The notes under the pieces were generated by a model. That model searched no databases and had not been told where the DNA came from. It saw nothing but the letters and a program-made list of their open reading frames with translations. A stretch of DNA of 64,000 nucleotides, taken from Lonicera japonica (lineage: Eukaryota > Streptophyta > Magnoliopsida > Dipsacales > Caprifoliaceae). This document shows positions 44,522 to 54,634 of this stretch, piece by piece (position 1 is the stretch's first letter; each line of letters opens with the position of its first letter). The translations under genes were made by a program, and so were the position numbers. Where the stretch lies: positions 25,909,736 through 25,973,735 of the forward strand of contig CM038469.1 of assembly GCA_021464415.1 (NCBI GenBank), given 5' to 3'.

Positions 44522-45292
44522 TCAAAGAAAAGAAGGGAACAGAATCTGAAGATCATCAGCATCAAAATTCAAAACACCATCGAGACTAGAAGAAGAATAA
44601 TCAACAAAATTATGCTCCATACCTAATAGAGCTGTCCAATCAGGACTCATTGGCTCGGCAACCTCCGCAATAGTACCACTTTGAGAAAATTGTGATGAAT
44701 GGCCTTCCAAAGCAGCTTGGTAATCTAACATAGTCGGATATGCCGGCAAACCCACATTAGTTAGAAAAGCACTATAGTCTAAAATATTTCCGGTAGTCGG
44801 AAGAATTTCAGGTGCAACATTTTCTGCTAACGATAGGAGCCCTGTAGAACTTATAGGATGAGCAAAAGAAAAGCTTTGGTTAGCGCTAGAAGACTCTCTT
44901 AATCGAGCCTCTAATGTTGTCACTCGTGACTGCAAAGCCTCTAACGCTGTCACCCGTGATTGTAACTCTTGTACCTTTTGTTCAAGAGAAACAATGAGTG
45001 CAATACAGCCTTTACTAGGATTCTCGACTCTCGCCTTAGCTTCAAAAAAAAATGAATAGAGAGTCTCAAGATATTGATGTTGAGGAATTTCTTTTAAAAT
45101 ATTTGCAACACTATTTACCCCAAAAACGGTGAAGATTGTACGATAATCTTGACGACTAATCACATCCATAAAAATTTGTGCATATTCACACCATGGCTGA
45201 CATTTCTTGCGTTTATAAGTGCAAGCAGCACAAGATGAACCGGTACAACGGAAGGTATTCGGCATACTTTTGATTTGCTTTCCCTTACTCAT
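44522..45292 (-). CDS. LOB-domain (LBD/AS2-like) transcription-factor-like ORF inside the copia element
   Basis: An intact 256-codon frame begins MSKGKQIKSMPNTF. Cys21-x2-Cys24-x6-Cys31-x3-Cys35 is the LOB zinc motif. Residues about 50-100 form the GAS-type block (IFTVFGVNSVANIL, EAKARVENPSKGC), and residues about 101-132 form a heptad coil in which LQSRVTALEA is duplicated as LQSRVTTLEA. The C-terminal part ends with SPDWTALLG and VLNFDADDLQILFPSFL, acidic and hydrophobic like an activation domain. LOB proteins bind DNA and regulate plant development. It is antisense to gag, takes the place of integrase-RT-RNase H, and shares about 300 bp of upstream sequence with the gypsy-borne copy at 19302. 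It may be a captured host gene or an element accessory gene. Whether it is expressed is unknown. Confidence 0.85.
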   Translation of the reverse strand: MSKGKQIKSMPNTFRCTGSSCAACTYKRKKCQPWCEYAQIFMDVISRQDYRTIFTVFGVNSVANILKEIPQHQYLETLYSFFFEAKARVENPSKGCIALIVSLEQKVQELQSRVTALEALQSRVTTLEARLRESSSANQSFSFAHPISSTGLLSLAENVAPEILPTTGNILDYSAFLTNVGLPAYPTMLDYQAALEGHSSQFSQSGTIAEVAEPMSPDWTALLGMEHNFVDYSSSSLDGVLNFDADDLQILFPSFL

Positions 45293-45612
45293 GGGTACCT
45301 CCTATAAAAGTTATAAGAAGAAAATGGATCTCGAGGAAGACAACAAGAAAGAGGGGACAAGAGGCATCTAGCAATTAAAAGAATCCCGAAAACGAAAAGC
45401 TGTCATCCTAAAAGGTCAAAAATACAGCGCCCCCCGCGTGCATCTAGAGTCCACCGCCCTAGCATGGTCTAGATCCCTCTTTGATGTTGACATAGGGGGA
45501 GAAAATGTGCGTAATGTTGATTCTGCGGTAAAAGGTAAGATTTTTTTTGCTGCAGTAAGATTTTTTTTTTTTCCTGCTGTAGTAAGATTTTTTATACCGA
45601 CTTTAAATATTG
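45293..45612 (-). promoter_or_regulatory. Upstream region of the copia-borne LOB ORF
   Basis: Reading leftwards from about 45612 there is a TATA-like GGTATAAAAAATC (45585-45600), then ACTACAGCAGG and poly-A tracts, then a GC-rich CGCGGGGGGCGC (45427-45440) and the start codon at 45292. The whole stretch matches 19008-19301 of the gypsy element. It also holds CATAGGGGGAGAAAATGTG (45491-45510, plus strand), which recurs at 45819-45838 in the copia 3' region. Confidence 0.55.
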
Positions 45613-46103
45613 TGGTAAGACTTTTAAATGCTTTATGTCTTTAATATTCATACTTGTTTTATTTTGCATGTTATATTTCGTGTTTTGACGTTTTATTGAG
45701 CCACTAAAAAAAACAAAAATGGCAAAAGATGGAGAGGCATTCACACCTTGGCCTCATAGATGAAGCACTCTTGGAGTTACCATTTTCTCTCCGTGGCCTT
45801 GATCCCTTTTTGATGTTGCCATAGGGGGAGAAAATGTGTGTTGGTGACAATTAATGTTGGTAAGACCATTAATTGTTTTATGTCTTTAATATTGACAATT
45901 GTTTTCTTTTGAAAACCTTATTTGAGATCAAAATTCTTTTATTAATTTTTAAAACTATCTCAAATATTTGTAATGCTTTTAATAATCTTTTATTTTATCT
46001 ATGCATAAATTGAGGGGGAGCATATTTCAATTATTCATATGCTATTTCTGCTTGTTATTGAAAACACACATTAATTTATTGTCATCATCAAAAAAGGGGA
46101 GAT
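45613..46103 (+). other. 3' untranslated region of the young copia element
   Basis: It contains TTTTTGATGTTGCCATAGG followed by GGGAGAAAATGTG (45809-45838), TTGAGGGGGAGCAT (46011-46024) and the polypurine tract AAAAAAGGGGAGAT. These are the usual closing motifs of SIRE/Maximus-like copia elements; the lineage assignment is inferred from them. Confidence 0.55.
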
Positions 46104-47682
46104 TGTTGACCTTGAAGGTCTTAATCTTATTTTGATAATAACAATAAATTAATCATGTATAATTTAACATGTTCTTGATATAAGATTATATATTTCTTAT
46201 TTGAAACATCAAGAATAGCATGATTGCTCAAAGGAAGTTTGACGAGGATCATTCAATCAATATCCGATCAAGTCAACGAAGCATTCGACTAAAACCGATC
46301 TACCCGAATTCAGATCATTCTTCTACAAGCGTTGGACAAGACAAGAAGATCAATCTCATCACCCACAAGCTAGCAATGCAAATCCATGAAGCACAAAGAT
46401 CAAGAATCATATGCAAAAGTTTCAAGGGAAAAGCTTCAAGTGAAGAATCAATTTGAAGAAACAAATCGAAGCATTCGAAGACTCATCTATTCGGTAATTG
46501 AGTGTTTTCTTAGGATTAATGTAAAGTTTCTTAATTAATTAATTATATAGCTCAAACATACTCTTACATCTTTTAAAGATTGATTCAAACTAGCTTGAAA
46601 TTGAATTTATTTGAAAAACATCATTTTACAAAAACCGAGTTTCAAAATAAATTCATATTAATTTTAAATGATCATATTTTAAGCTACAATAAAAATGGGT
46701 ATCTTAGAAACATATATTTGAGGTTCAAAAATAATTAGAATTTTATTTGGAACTAAATTATTAAATTGGAAAAATATTTTTATTTTTCGTTTAAAATTCG
46801 CTTAATTTTTGCCCAGTTTTGATCTAACGGTAAAATGGAGGCCTTCCCGAACTCCGATCATTTTGAAATTTTTGCAGTAGTTAGACAACATCTCCTGTCA
46901 ATTTGTACTAAAATTTGAGCATGATCCAACGGTCAAATTGGGAGAAATTAACAAAACAATTTTGAATTGTTTTGTCAAAACTAGCTGTTGGAAAGTTTGA
47001 AAATGTATACCTTGGAGCCAAAACCTCTCTTAATCATCCCCAATGGCCATATGATTTTGTAAGCTATAAATATGATGTCTTAGACATGTTTTAATACACT
47101 TGAATCATTCTACAAACTTATTTTACATATATACAAAGTTATTCAAGTATTCAATTCATTTTATTGATCATATTCTTCATTTTTGAGTTATATATTTTGA
47201 TCAATTTTGATATCTCTAGTGTGAGCTTCAAATTGTATTCTTTACACACTTGAGAGAGTTATTGTAAATTGGTGTGAATCACCAAACAATTTTGAATTCA
47301 ATTGTGAGAGGTAAATCTCATAGGAAAAACAAGAAGGTAAATTCTTGTTTAGAAATTGTGAAAGGTAAATTTCACAAGGTTAGCAAGAGGGTATCTTGTG
47401 AGAGTATTGTAGTGTTTCAATACTTGTAAGAGTGTGTGAGAAGAATACACTTGTAGAGGTTTGATCTTCACCCGGAAGGAGATCGGTTATAGTGAAAATT
47501 CTCGGAGAACTAACCGAGCGCGGAGTAGGGGGAACAAGCCGAACCGTGTGGACAAAAAATCATTTTTTGTTCTTGATTGCCTGATAAATATAGACATCAA
47601 ATATTTTTAAATCATTTTTAAAAATACGATTAAGTTTTAAAAACCCTATTCACCCCCCCTCTAGGGTATTTTCCGACCTACA
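46104..47682 (+). repeat. Second full LTR of the young copia element
   Basis: Same length as the first and nearly identical. It is preceded by the polypurine tract AAAAAAGGGGAGAT (46090-46103), as a 3' LTR should be, but it is followed by primer site and gag start instead of target DNA. Confidence 0.92.
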
Positions 47683-48154
47683 ATTGGTATCAGAGGTTGT
47701 ACTCTTGTTTTGATTTAACAATCTTTGAGTTTACGATCATGTCTATTTATCGATGAACCGGAATTAACGAAGGTTCTTCCACCACTAGACCACCTCTATT
47801 TGATGGCAAAAATTATAGTTATTGGAAAAGTGTGTGAGAAGAATACACTTGTAGAGGTTTGATCTTCACCCGGAAGGAGATCAGTTATAGTGGAAATTCT
47901 CGGGGAACTAACCGAGCGCGGAGTAGGGGGAACAAGCCGAACCGTGTGGACAAAAAATCTTCGACTTCGATCGGTTCAATCTTTCTATCTCTTGCTATAT
48001 TATATTGTTCTATTTATTCATTGTGTTTGGAATTAACTTTGTTCTTGATTGCCTGATAAATATAGACATCAAATATTTTTAAATCATTTTTAAAAATACG
48101 ATTAAGTTTTAAAAACCCTATTCACCCCCCCTCTAGGGTATTTTCCGACCTACA
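47683..48154 (+). repeat. Extra leader/gag start and partial third LTR
   Basis: 47683-47830 repeats the primer site and first gag codons of 42090-42237, then joins at 47831 to the last part of an LTR, ending CCTACA at 48154 beside the target duplication ACTAG. The partial LTR contains about 90 bp near 47960-48040 that both full LTRs lack, so it came from a different sub-lineage of the family. Confidence 0.85.
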
Positions 48155-48159
48155 ACTAG

Positions 48160-48450
48160 CATCCGAGATCTAGCATCATTGGACTACGACTCGAGATCAA
48201 CGTCTAGCCAGCCTTACACAATGATGTTCTGAAGCTCTAAAAGCTCTACACATTGATGTTTTGAGCTCAACGACTAGCATCCGAGATCTAACGTCCTTGA
48301 ACTAAGACTCGAGATCAACGTCTAACCAGCATTACACAATGATGTTCTGAAACTCTAAGACTAATGATCAAAGTCTAGCTAGCTTCACACATTAATGTTC
48401 TAAACTCCACAAACTTATGGTCAAGGGTTAACAAAGTCCTACACATCGAT
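48160..48450 (+). repeat. Tandem repeat of the non-autonomous element, unit about 125 bp
   Basis: Units contain CATCCGAGATCTA, CGAGATCAACGTCTA, ACACAATGATGTTCTGA and ACATTGATGTTTTGAGCTC. The first unit begins before the copia insertion (40440-40510) and continues after it, which shows that the copia element landed inside this array. Confidence 0.7.
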
Positions 48451-48698
48451 TACTCGAGCTCTCTCCATGATTATCTTTCTCGACAAGTGCCCTCTCTTAC
48501 GCTTCAGCTTCGAAAAAGATTTCTAATAAAGACAAAAGACCTAATACAGGCATTGAATTGTCGACCTTGTTCGCCTATGAAGGATTCGGGCCTAAGACAT
48601 CATGAACATCAGAGCTCAGAGCTACTACTAACTCCCGGATTGAAGGATATCCTCACCAATCAGCTCATCCAAGCTAAATGATAAGGATAGGGGGCAAT

Positions 48699-49520
48699 TG
48701 ATGGGGTTAAATATTAATTTTACCATTGGCCTACAAAGGTAATTCAACATTTTTTACCTTCGGTAAAATTCCATTTTTACCCTCGGTAAAATCTCATTTT
48801 TACCCTCCACTAAAATCCCACTCAACTCCACTCAAATTCCACTCACCTCCATTAACTTCTACTCAAATTCCACTCACCTCCATTAACTTCCACTCAAATT
48901 CCACTTACATCCACTCACCTTTGTAAAATTACCTTTTTACCCCTCATCTTCATCAAATTTACTTTTTTACCATTCTAGATTTTACCTATAAATACTTCTC
49001 TTCATTCATTCATCCAAGATCATCTTTCTACAATCTAAACACACCAAAAACACACAATTCTTCTTATCTAAGATTCATCCATCTCATCAAAGAGATACAA
49101 AGCCATCGGTAATATAAATACAAGCCAATTCGAGAAGAAATAGAAGAGTCATATACTCTCTATTTTCATACTCCAAAAAATACCAACAACCTTTATACAC
49201 TATCTCTCCTACACAGTTTATTATTTATTCTGTTGAAATATTTGTAATCCTAATTCTATACTTATAAATAGAATTAAGGAAATTATAGAGAGAGAGAAGT
49301 TGGTAACTTGTATTATGTTCCAAATTGATCGCCTTTGAGCTAATACAAAGCAAGCACACACAAAAGGAGGACGTACCACTGGAATAGCATAAGCGCTACC
49401 GGGGGAACCTACCTTAAAAAAAAGTCATGTGTTCATCATTGCGCCACATTTATTTTTTTTATTCACCGATATTCACTTATTGATTGGTTAATTATCTATC
49501 TCTAGATTTTGACACCATCA
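48699..49520 (+). repeat. 3' LTR of the non-autonomous gypsy element
   Basis: 822 bp, nearly identical to 38631-39459. It is preceded by the polypurine tract at 48683-48698. Confidence 0.9.
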
Positions 49521-50290
49521 AACAGTACCCTCATCATAATTTTTTGTCAGTGCATCGAAATGGTATTTGGTCAAGCACCAGTCATATGTGTTCTTTAAAT
49601 TTAAGAGCATAGGTTTAGGTCATATTTAAACATCGACAGTTTTATAATTTTACAAACCTTCCAAAACATTTCTTTGTGCTTTATTCTTTACGCTTTATAG
49701 ATAGCATAGATTGTAAACATATTTTTTTAAAACAATATATAATTTAGTGGAGCAGTAGGTTTAAAGTCTCAGTTGTTGCCTATGTTCTTTTCTTTCGCGC
49801 GAGAAGAAAGGTGGTGAGATTGAAAATTAAAAATTCTAATATAGTTTCATTGTGGTTAAATTTTCTCTTAGCCTTTTTGATACATTACATTATTCTGCAC
49901 ACTTATCTAAAATTAGAAGAAACTAACTTAGATTGTTTGGTGGTGAGAGTTTGAGTCCGGCAAGAAGCATATTTTTATGAAAAATAAAATTAAAAGGAAA
50001 AATTAAAAACCAAAAGTCTGACACAGTTTCATAGCAGTCAAAATATGTCTACCCCTTATATATAATAGTGTAAATAATTAAATCCTACAATAAATAAAGA
50101 GATTTTATAAAGGATCCATAATTTAATAAGAGGTTCATTGACAAACTAAAATTTATAACAAATGCAATCTTTACCATATTTTTTCAAGTGCAAGGCATAA
50201 AATAAAGTATATGATTGCGAGTTGTACGTTATTTGAGGTTCACCAACAAACCACAAAATGACAGCAAAAAAGGTTATACATCTACGGATT
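49521..50290 (-). repeat. Peptide-locus duplication, copy 2 (inverted), outer part and inverted-repeat arm
   Basis: On the minus strand 49780-49545 reads CCTACTGCTCCACTAAATTA, ATATGTTTACAATCTA, AAATTTAAAGAACACATATG and CTTGACCAAATACCATTT, matching 61035-61290 in copy 3. 50290-49810 matches 53145-53661 in reverse (CACAAAATGACAGCAAAAA, GGATCCATAATTTAATAAG, TTTGGTGGTGAGAGTTTGA). Together with 36740-38630 it forms the left arm of the large inverted duplication. Confidence 0.8.
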
Positions 50291-51354
50291 CTGGCTATGC
50301 TAATTTAGTCGCTTTTAAGTGCAAGTGGTAAAAAATGTGAATATTTATATAAAGGATAAAAGTTCGAGTTCTGGGTTCGAACCCCCTTACCCCCCTCCCC
50401 CCTCAAACCGCCCGAATTTACACATTTTTTGTTAAAAAGAAAAAAGATATACTCATTTAAATATAAATTATTGTTGAATTAACCGGAAAGTAAAGCACAT
50501 GCGATTCATACGCAGGATTTCTTTCTATATATATGAATTTCAAAGTTAAAATTAAAATTGAAATTGTAGCTCAATGCATGGTAGGTCATGTTCTTTTTAT
50601 TGAGGCATCTTTGGTTAAAATCCCGTTAAATAAAGTTTATTTTAAAAAAAAATATGCATGGGCTAAATAGGAAAATGATGCACCATACTTTGGAGTTATT
50701 TTGTGTCATAACCGAATATAGTAAATTGCAATTTAGTAAATTAATGTTTAGTAAATTGTGTCATAAGCGAATTTAGTAAATTGATGTTTATAATAGTATT
50801 GAAGAAAAAAATATTTTCCGTCTAATGGTGGGGCTCAAAAGAGACACTTTGGGATGAATTTTTCTTTATTTAGGGGACACGTGATGTATTTAGTATCCCG
50901 AACATTTGTTTTTATACAAATGGATGAATCTATAACACATTCTTTTTTATACAAATTATAAATTTTATAATCACCACAACGAAAGTGAACATAAAATTAC
51001 AAATAATATACTATTGTAATAGATTCAACAATCATATTTATATGAGTCAAGCTTAAAACTTTTTTATTATAAAAACAAAAGAGATGCCAACAAGCTTAAG
51101 TGGTTTGGGTTGGGGTGGGGTGCAGGAGCAGACCTAGAGAGATAGGGTGGGTTTCAGCACAAGGAGGAATTTTGAAAAACTTACTACCACTTGTTAAAAA
51201 AAATTAATTAATTTAAATACACTATTTTGTTAAGTTTTAACCCACTCTTTTCCGCAGCTCAAATATTATAAGTCTACTAATTTATGACTCTTTTAAATAT
51301 TATATATATATATAAGAGGAGTTTTGATTTCATATTTATTTTAAATTTAATGAA
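50291..51354. other. Spacer at the centre of the inverted duplication
   Basis: No gene recognised. A short GGGTTCGAACCCCC at 50372-50385 looks like a Pol III B-box and may be a SINE scrap, but no full tRNA fold was found. Confidence 0.35.
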
Positions 51355-52094
51355 TAACATTATGAAAATCACCGGCATACTTTGCCAAATTTTGCAACGT
51401 AAATCTCAAGGTGTTGTGAATGCAATGAAATTAGTCTTAACAACAAAAAATCTTCTCTAGCAATTTAGAGAAGTTGGTTGGGACAATTTCCTTGCACATG
51501 TGTTATAATTTTCCACTAGGAACATATTGATGTATTGAATATGAGTTTTCTATAGAAGAGGGTACAAGTTGTCGTTGCCAACAACATGATCAAATTACGA
51601 TTGAACATCACAACCATTTTGATATATTCAATGCCACAATAGATTTTCAATTGATGGAGAGTTGAAAAATATATTTGATAATGTCGTAATGGAACTTCTA
51701 ACTCTTAGCATAGTTTTGGATACTAATGACTCTTTTAGATCATTTGACGAGGACAAGATTTTTGCTACAAAATTCTATCTAACTGATTTCAGGATGTTCA
51801 GTATTGAGATCTCAACATTACAACGTTATTTGTAATCCTGAGTTTCATAAGATTTCTATCATTACCGAGTTATTTCGAGAACTATTTGTGAGAAGAAAGT
51901 TGGAGCATTATACTATGCTTTACGGATTGATTCGTCTTATATTGACTATTTCTGTTTCTACGGCAATTACAGACAAAGCATTTTTCAGTATGAATAACAT
52001 TAAAACATATATACGCATGTCAATAGGGGATGCAATTCTTACTGATTGCATGTTGCTAAACATAGAACGAGATCGCAGTTTGAAAATTGATTGA
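51355..52094 (+). pseudogene. hAT-type transposase remnant (TTF/ZMYM-like)
   Basis: At about 51363-51500 the plus strand reads ILCQILQRKSQGVVNAMKLV and REVGWDNFLAHV, as in the central part of TTF-type hAT transposases (usually LQRKDQDIVNAM...). At 51640-51790 come RFSIDGELKNIFDN and FATKFYLTDF. At 51880-52094 the C-terminal dimerisation domain gives YGLIRLILTISVSTAITDKA, FFSMNNIKTYIR and LLNIERD (normally LPVSTATTERAFSAMKIIK). Several frameshifts and stops separate the blocks. No hAT terminal repeats were identified. Confidence 0.82.
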
Positions 52095-53144
52095 AGATAT
52101 GTAATAGATGAATTTAAATCATTAAAAACTCGTCGTGCTCAACTTTGTTAGATACTTTTCGTTATTTATGAATTCAATTATTTAAATTATGCTATTAAAT
52201 TTTCTTTTTACTATATGGTTATCTTTTTATATATATATACATGACTTTTTTTACATGTTACTATTAACTCAACTCTCGAAAAATTTATGAGTCCATCACT
52301 TGTAGAGTGGGATGGGTGGGTGGGTGGGGATGGACTAGACACCAACTCAAAAAGACAAAATGGAAGCCAAAAGTGCTTTTCCACTTTCTTTACCACTTTG
52401 CCCGTGGGAAGCCAACACATGCGCACAATATTTACCCTAATAATAGAGCATGATCGTTGTTTGCAAAATAATTATTGCAATATATTGATCATTGTAGAAT
52501 TTTGTAAAAATGCGTTTGTATTTGTACCTTTTGTAATTCAATTATATATTGATCATTGATATTTTAAGTGTTTGATTGAATATTAACGGATGTACGATAA
52601 CGTACTTATTGTATTGAAAATATTTTCTTCTTCTTCTTCTTCTTCTTCTTCTTCTTCTTCTTCTTCATCATCATCATCATAAATATATATATATATAACT
52701 TGTTAAATCTACAAACAACATATAAATTTTCCTTTCCTTCTTAAAAAAAGCATTATTATCTTTCTGTTTAATTTGTTGAATCTACGAACATTTTTTTTTT
52801 CTTCTAAAAAATATTGTTTATCAACAAAATTTGGTTATGTATGGTCATAACTCGTAAGATAATATTTATCTTCCTTGTTTGATTTAAATATACAAATTAG
52901 GTTTTTTTTTGGGTCTAAAAGACTAAAGAGTATTTTGGAAAAATATTAAAATTTTCATTCCAATGGTAACCAAACACTAACATAAGAATGTAAATCTTTT
53001 CTTAACCTTTATTCCAATATTGTTCCAAATGCCGGAATGAAATTATAAAAGCCATTTCATTCTGCAATGAAAAGAGAAATAAATTAAATTCTTATTTTCA
53101 TTATTACATTTCGACCAACCAAACGCGGCTTATATCTTTAACTA
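52095..53144. other. AT-rich spacer right of the hAT remnant
   Basis: Holds a compound microsatellite (52627-52690). The stretch 52920-53120, with CCAATGGTAACCAAACAC and CGACCAACCAAACGCGG, has the look of a MITE but its ends could not be defined. No gene seen. Confidence 0.4.
52627..52690. repeat. (TTC)n(ATC)n microsatellite
   Basis: About fourteen TTC units followed by five ATC units and an AT run, directly visible. Confidence 0.9.
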
Positions 53145-53661
53145 TTTTTGCTGTCATTTTGTGGTTTTTAGTTTTTTGGTGAACCTCAAATTTAATAACG
53201 TAGAACTGGCAGTCATGTACTTAATTTTATGTTTTACACTTGAAAAAATATAGTAAAGATTGCGTTTGATGTAAATTTTAGTTTGCCATGAGCCTTCAAT
53301 TAAATTATGGATCCTTCATAAAATTCCTTTATATATTTTGGGATTTAATAATTTAATTATATATATGCTCTTATATAAAGGTAAGAGATATTTGACTGTT
53401 ATGAAGTTGCGTCAAACTTTCTAATTTAAAATTTTGCCTTGTAATTTTTTTCCATAAAAATATGTTACTTGCGGGACTCAATCAAACTCTCACCACCAAA
53501 TAATCTAAGTGCATATTTAACCACTTGGGCACTTATTATTTTTATTAAATTACTTTTTTCTAATTTTAGATGCCTTTGCAGAGTAATATAATGTATAAAA
53601 AAGACTAAGAGAAAATTTAACCACCAATGAAATTGTATTAGATTTTTAATTTTCAATATTA
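53145..53661 (+). repeat. Right inverted-repeat arm
   Basis: Reverse complement of 49810-50290 with about 500 bp of matching sequence, for example TTTTTGCTGTCATTTTGTGG, CTTATTAAATTATGG-like and TCAAACTCTCACCACCAAA blocks. The arm leads into locus copy 3 after the insertions at 53662-61026. Confidence 0.8.
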
Positions 53662-53859
53662 TGACCTTGAAGATTGCTACCGACGAGGACGTCAGTTTCT
53701 TTTGGTGGGGGTAGCTTGTTAGACCTTAACAAAGTCACATTCAAGTTTGGCGCGTTTTGGTTGCACCAAAGGCCAAGGCGTGCCCGGTAAAAATGAAAGG
53801 TGCAATAATTTAGAGGCTTCCTGTGTTGGACGGGTTGCGGTGTGAAAAGCCTCCGCAGG

Positions 53860-54040
53860 CAGTTTGCGGTAGGAGCAATCAGTTATGCGGTAGGTGCAAA
53901 TGGTTTGCAGTGCACGCGGGCAGTTTGCGGTAGAAGCTGGCAGATTGCGGTAGGATCTGAAAGTTTGCAGTAGGAGCTGTAAGGTTGCGGTAGAATCTGA
54001 CAGTGTGCAGTAGGAGCTGGCAGTTTGCATTAGCAAAATT
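53860..54040 (+). repeat. Short tandem repeat, unit about 20 bp
   Basis: About eight imperfect copies of TTTGCGGTAGGAGCTGGCAG with variants, richer in GC than the surroundings. It lies upstream of the TATA box of the solo-LTR-like block. Confidence 0.75.
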
Positions 54041-54626
54041 GGCTAAGTATATGGGAACTTAGGCGATGCCAACTTCTAAAGGTTAATGTGTACTGCTACC
54101 ACTTTGGAAATTTAATTAATTAACTGGTATTATAGGGAAGCTATATGAGTGCATGTTAAATTAAATTGGGGCCAAGTGTTGGAACGCGATAGGCATCCGG
54201 TAACGCAAGTTTGGCACACGAGTTGCAATATGGGAAAATTAATTTGGAGGAATTAATTTATCGGGCGAGGCTTAATTTTGTGGGAATCCGAGATTGCTAA
54301 AATTACGTTGGTTCGGAATAGGCCTGGGATGGCTAAATTATGTAGTTTTGTTGAGCATGGATTATGGGATAATGCAGGATTTTGTAGTGCATGGCTGGTG
54401 CATGGCTTTGTTCAAATTTGAAATTCAAAATAGCAATCATTGAGGGTTGCTTGTGGGTTCAGATTGGTAGGAAGCATGCTGCCTGTGTTGCAGCTGTGTG
54501 GGCTAATAAAATTGCATGCAGCTGGCAGGAAAGTCAGGTTCATGGCTGCAAGAAATGGGTTGCTTGTCCCAGCACAAAAAGTGAGTTGTCCTGTCCCTAT
54601 TGGCTATTGTGGTGGTTGAACTTGTG

Positions 54627-54634
54627 TATAAATA
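54627..54634 (+). promoter_or_regulatory. TATA box of the solo-LTR-like block
   Basis: TATAAATA in the context TGTGTATAAATAGAGGG, followed by a leader-like sequence into which the copia element inserted. Confidence 0.5.

Larger units (their letters stand above)
40511..48154 (+). mobile_element. Young Ty1/copia element with three LTR segments and an antisense LOB-domain gene
   Basis: It is flanked by the 5-bp duplication ACTAG (40506-40510, 48155-48159). The order is LTR (40511-42089), primer site, gag and part of pol (42146-44455), LOB-domain ORF on the opposite strand (45292-44522), 3' region with GGGGGAG motifs, LTR (46104-47682), 148 bp of leader and gag start (47683-47830), and a third, partial LTR (47831-48154). 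Integrase core, reverse transcriptase and RNase H are absent. The two full LTRs differ at only about a dozen of 1579 positions by eye, so insertion is recent. Confidence 0.93.
38631..49520 (+). mobile_element. Non-autonomous gypsy-type LTR element, split by a copia element
   Basis: LTRs at 38631-39459 and 48699-49520 begin TGATGGGGTTAAATATTA and end CCATCA. They are related in reverse to the LTRs of the gypsy element at 17734-27512. The primer-binding site TGGCGCCGTCTGTGGG and the polypurine tract AAGGATAGGGGGCAAT are the same as there. Flanks AACCG (38626-38630) and AACAG (49521-49525) are a 5-bp duplication with one change. Apart from the copia insertion at 40511-48154 the interior is about 1.6 kb without gag or pol, so it must rely on a partner such as the Tat element. 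Confidence 0.88.

Noticed and set aside
50340..50430. Possible tRNA or SINE around GGGTTCGAACCC
   Set aside because: B-box-like palindrome only; no A box at the right spacing and no cloverleaf could be drawn.
53719..54036. 105-codon minus-strand frame rich in Ser, Thr and Leu
   Set aside because: It is the translation of the 20-bp tandem repeat in an LTR-like block.
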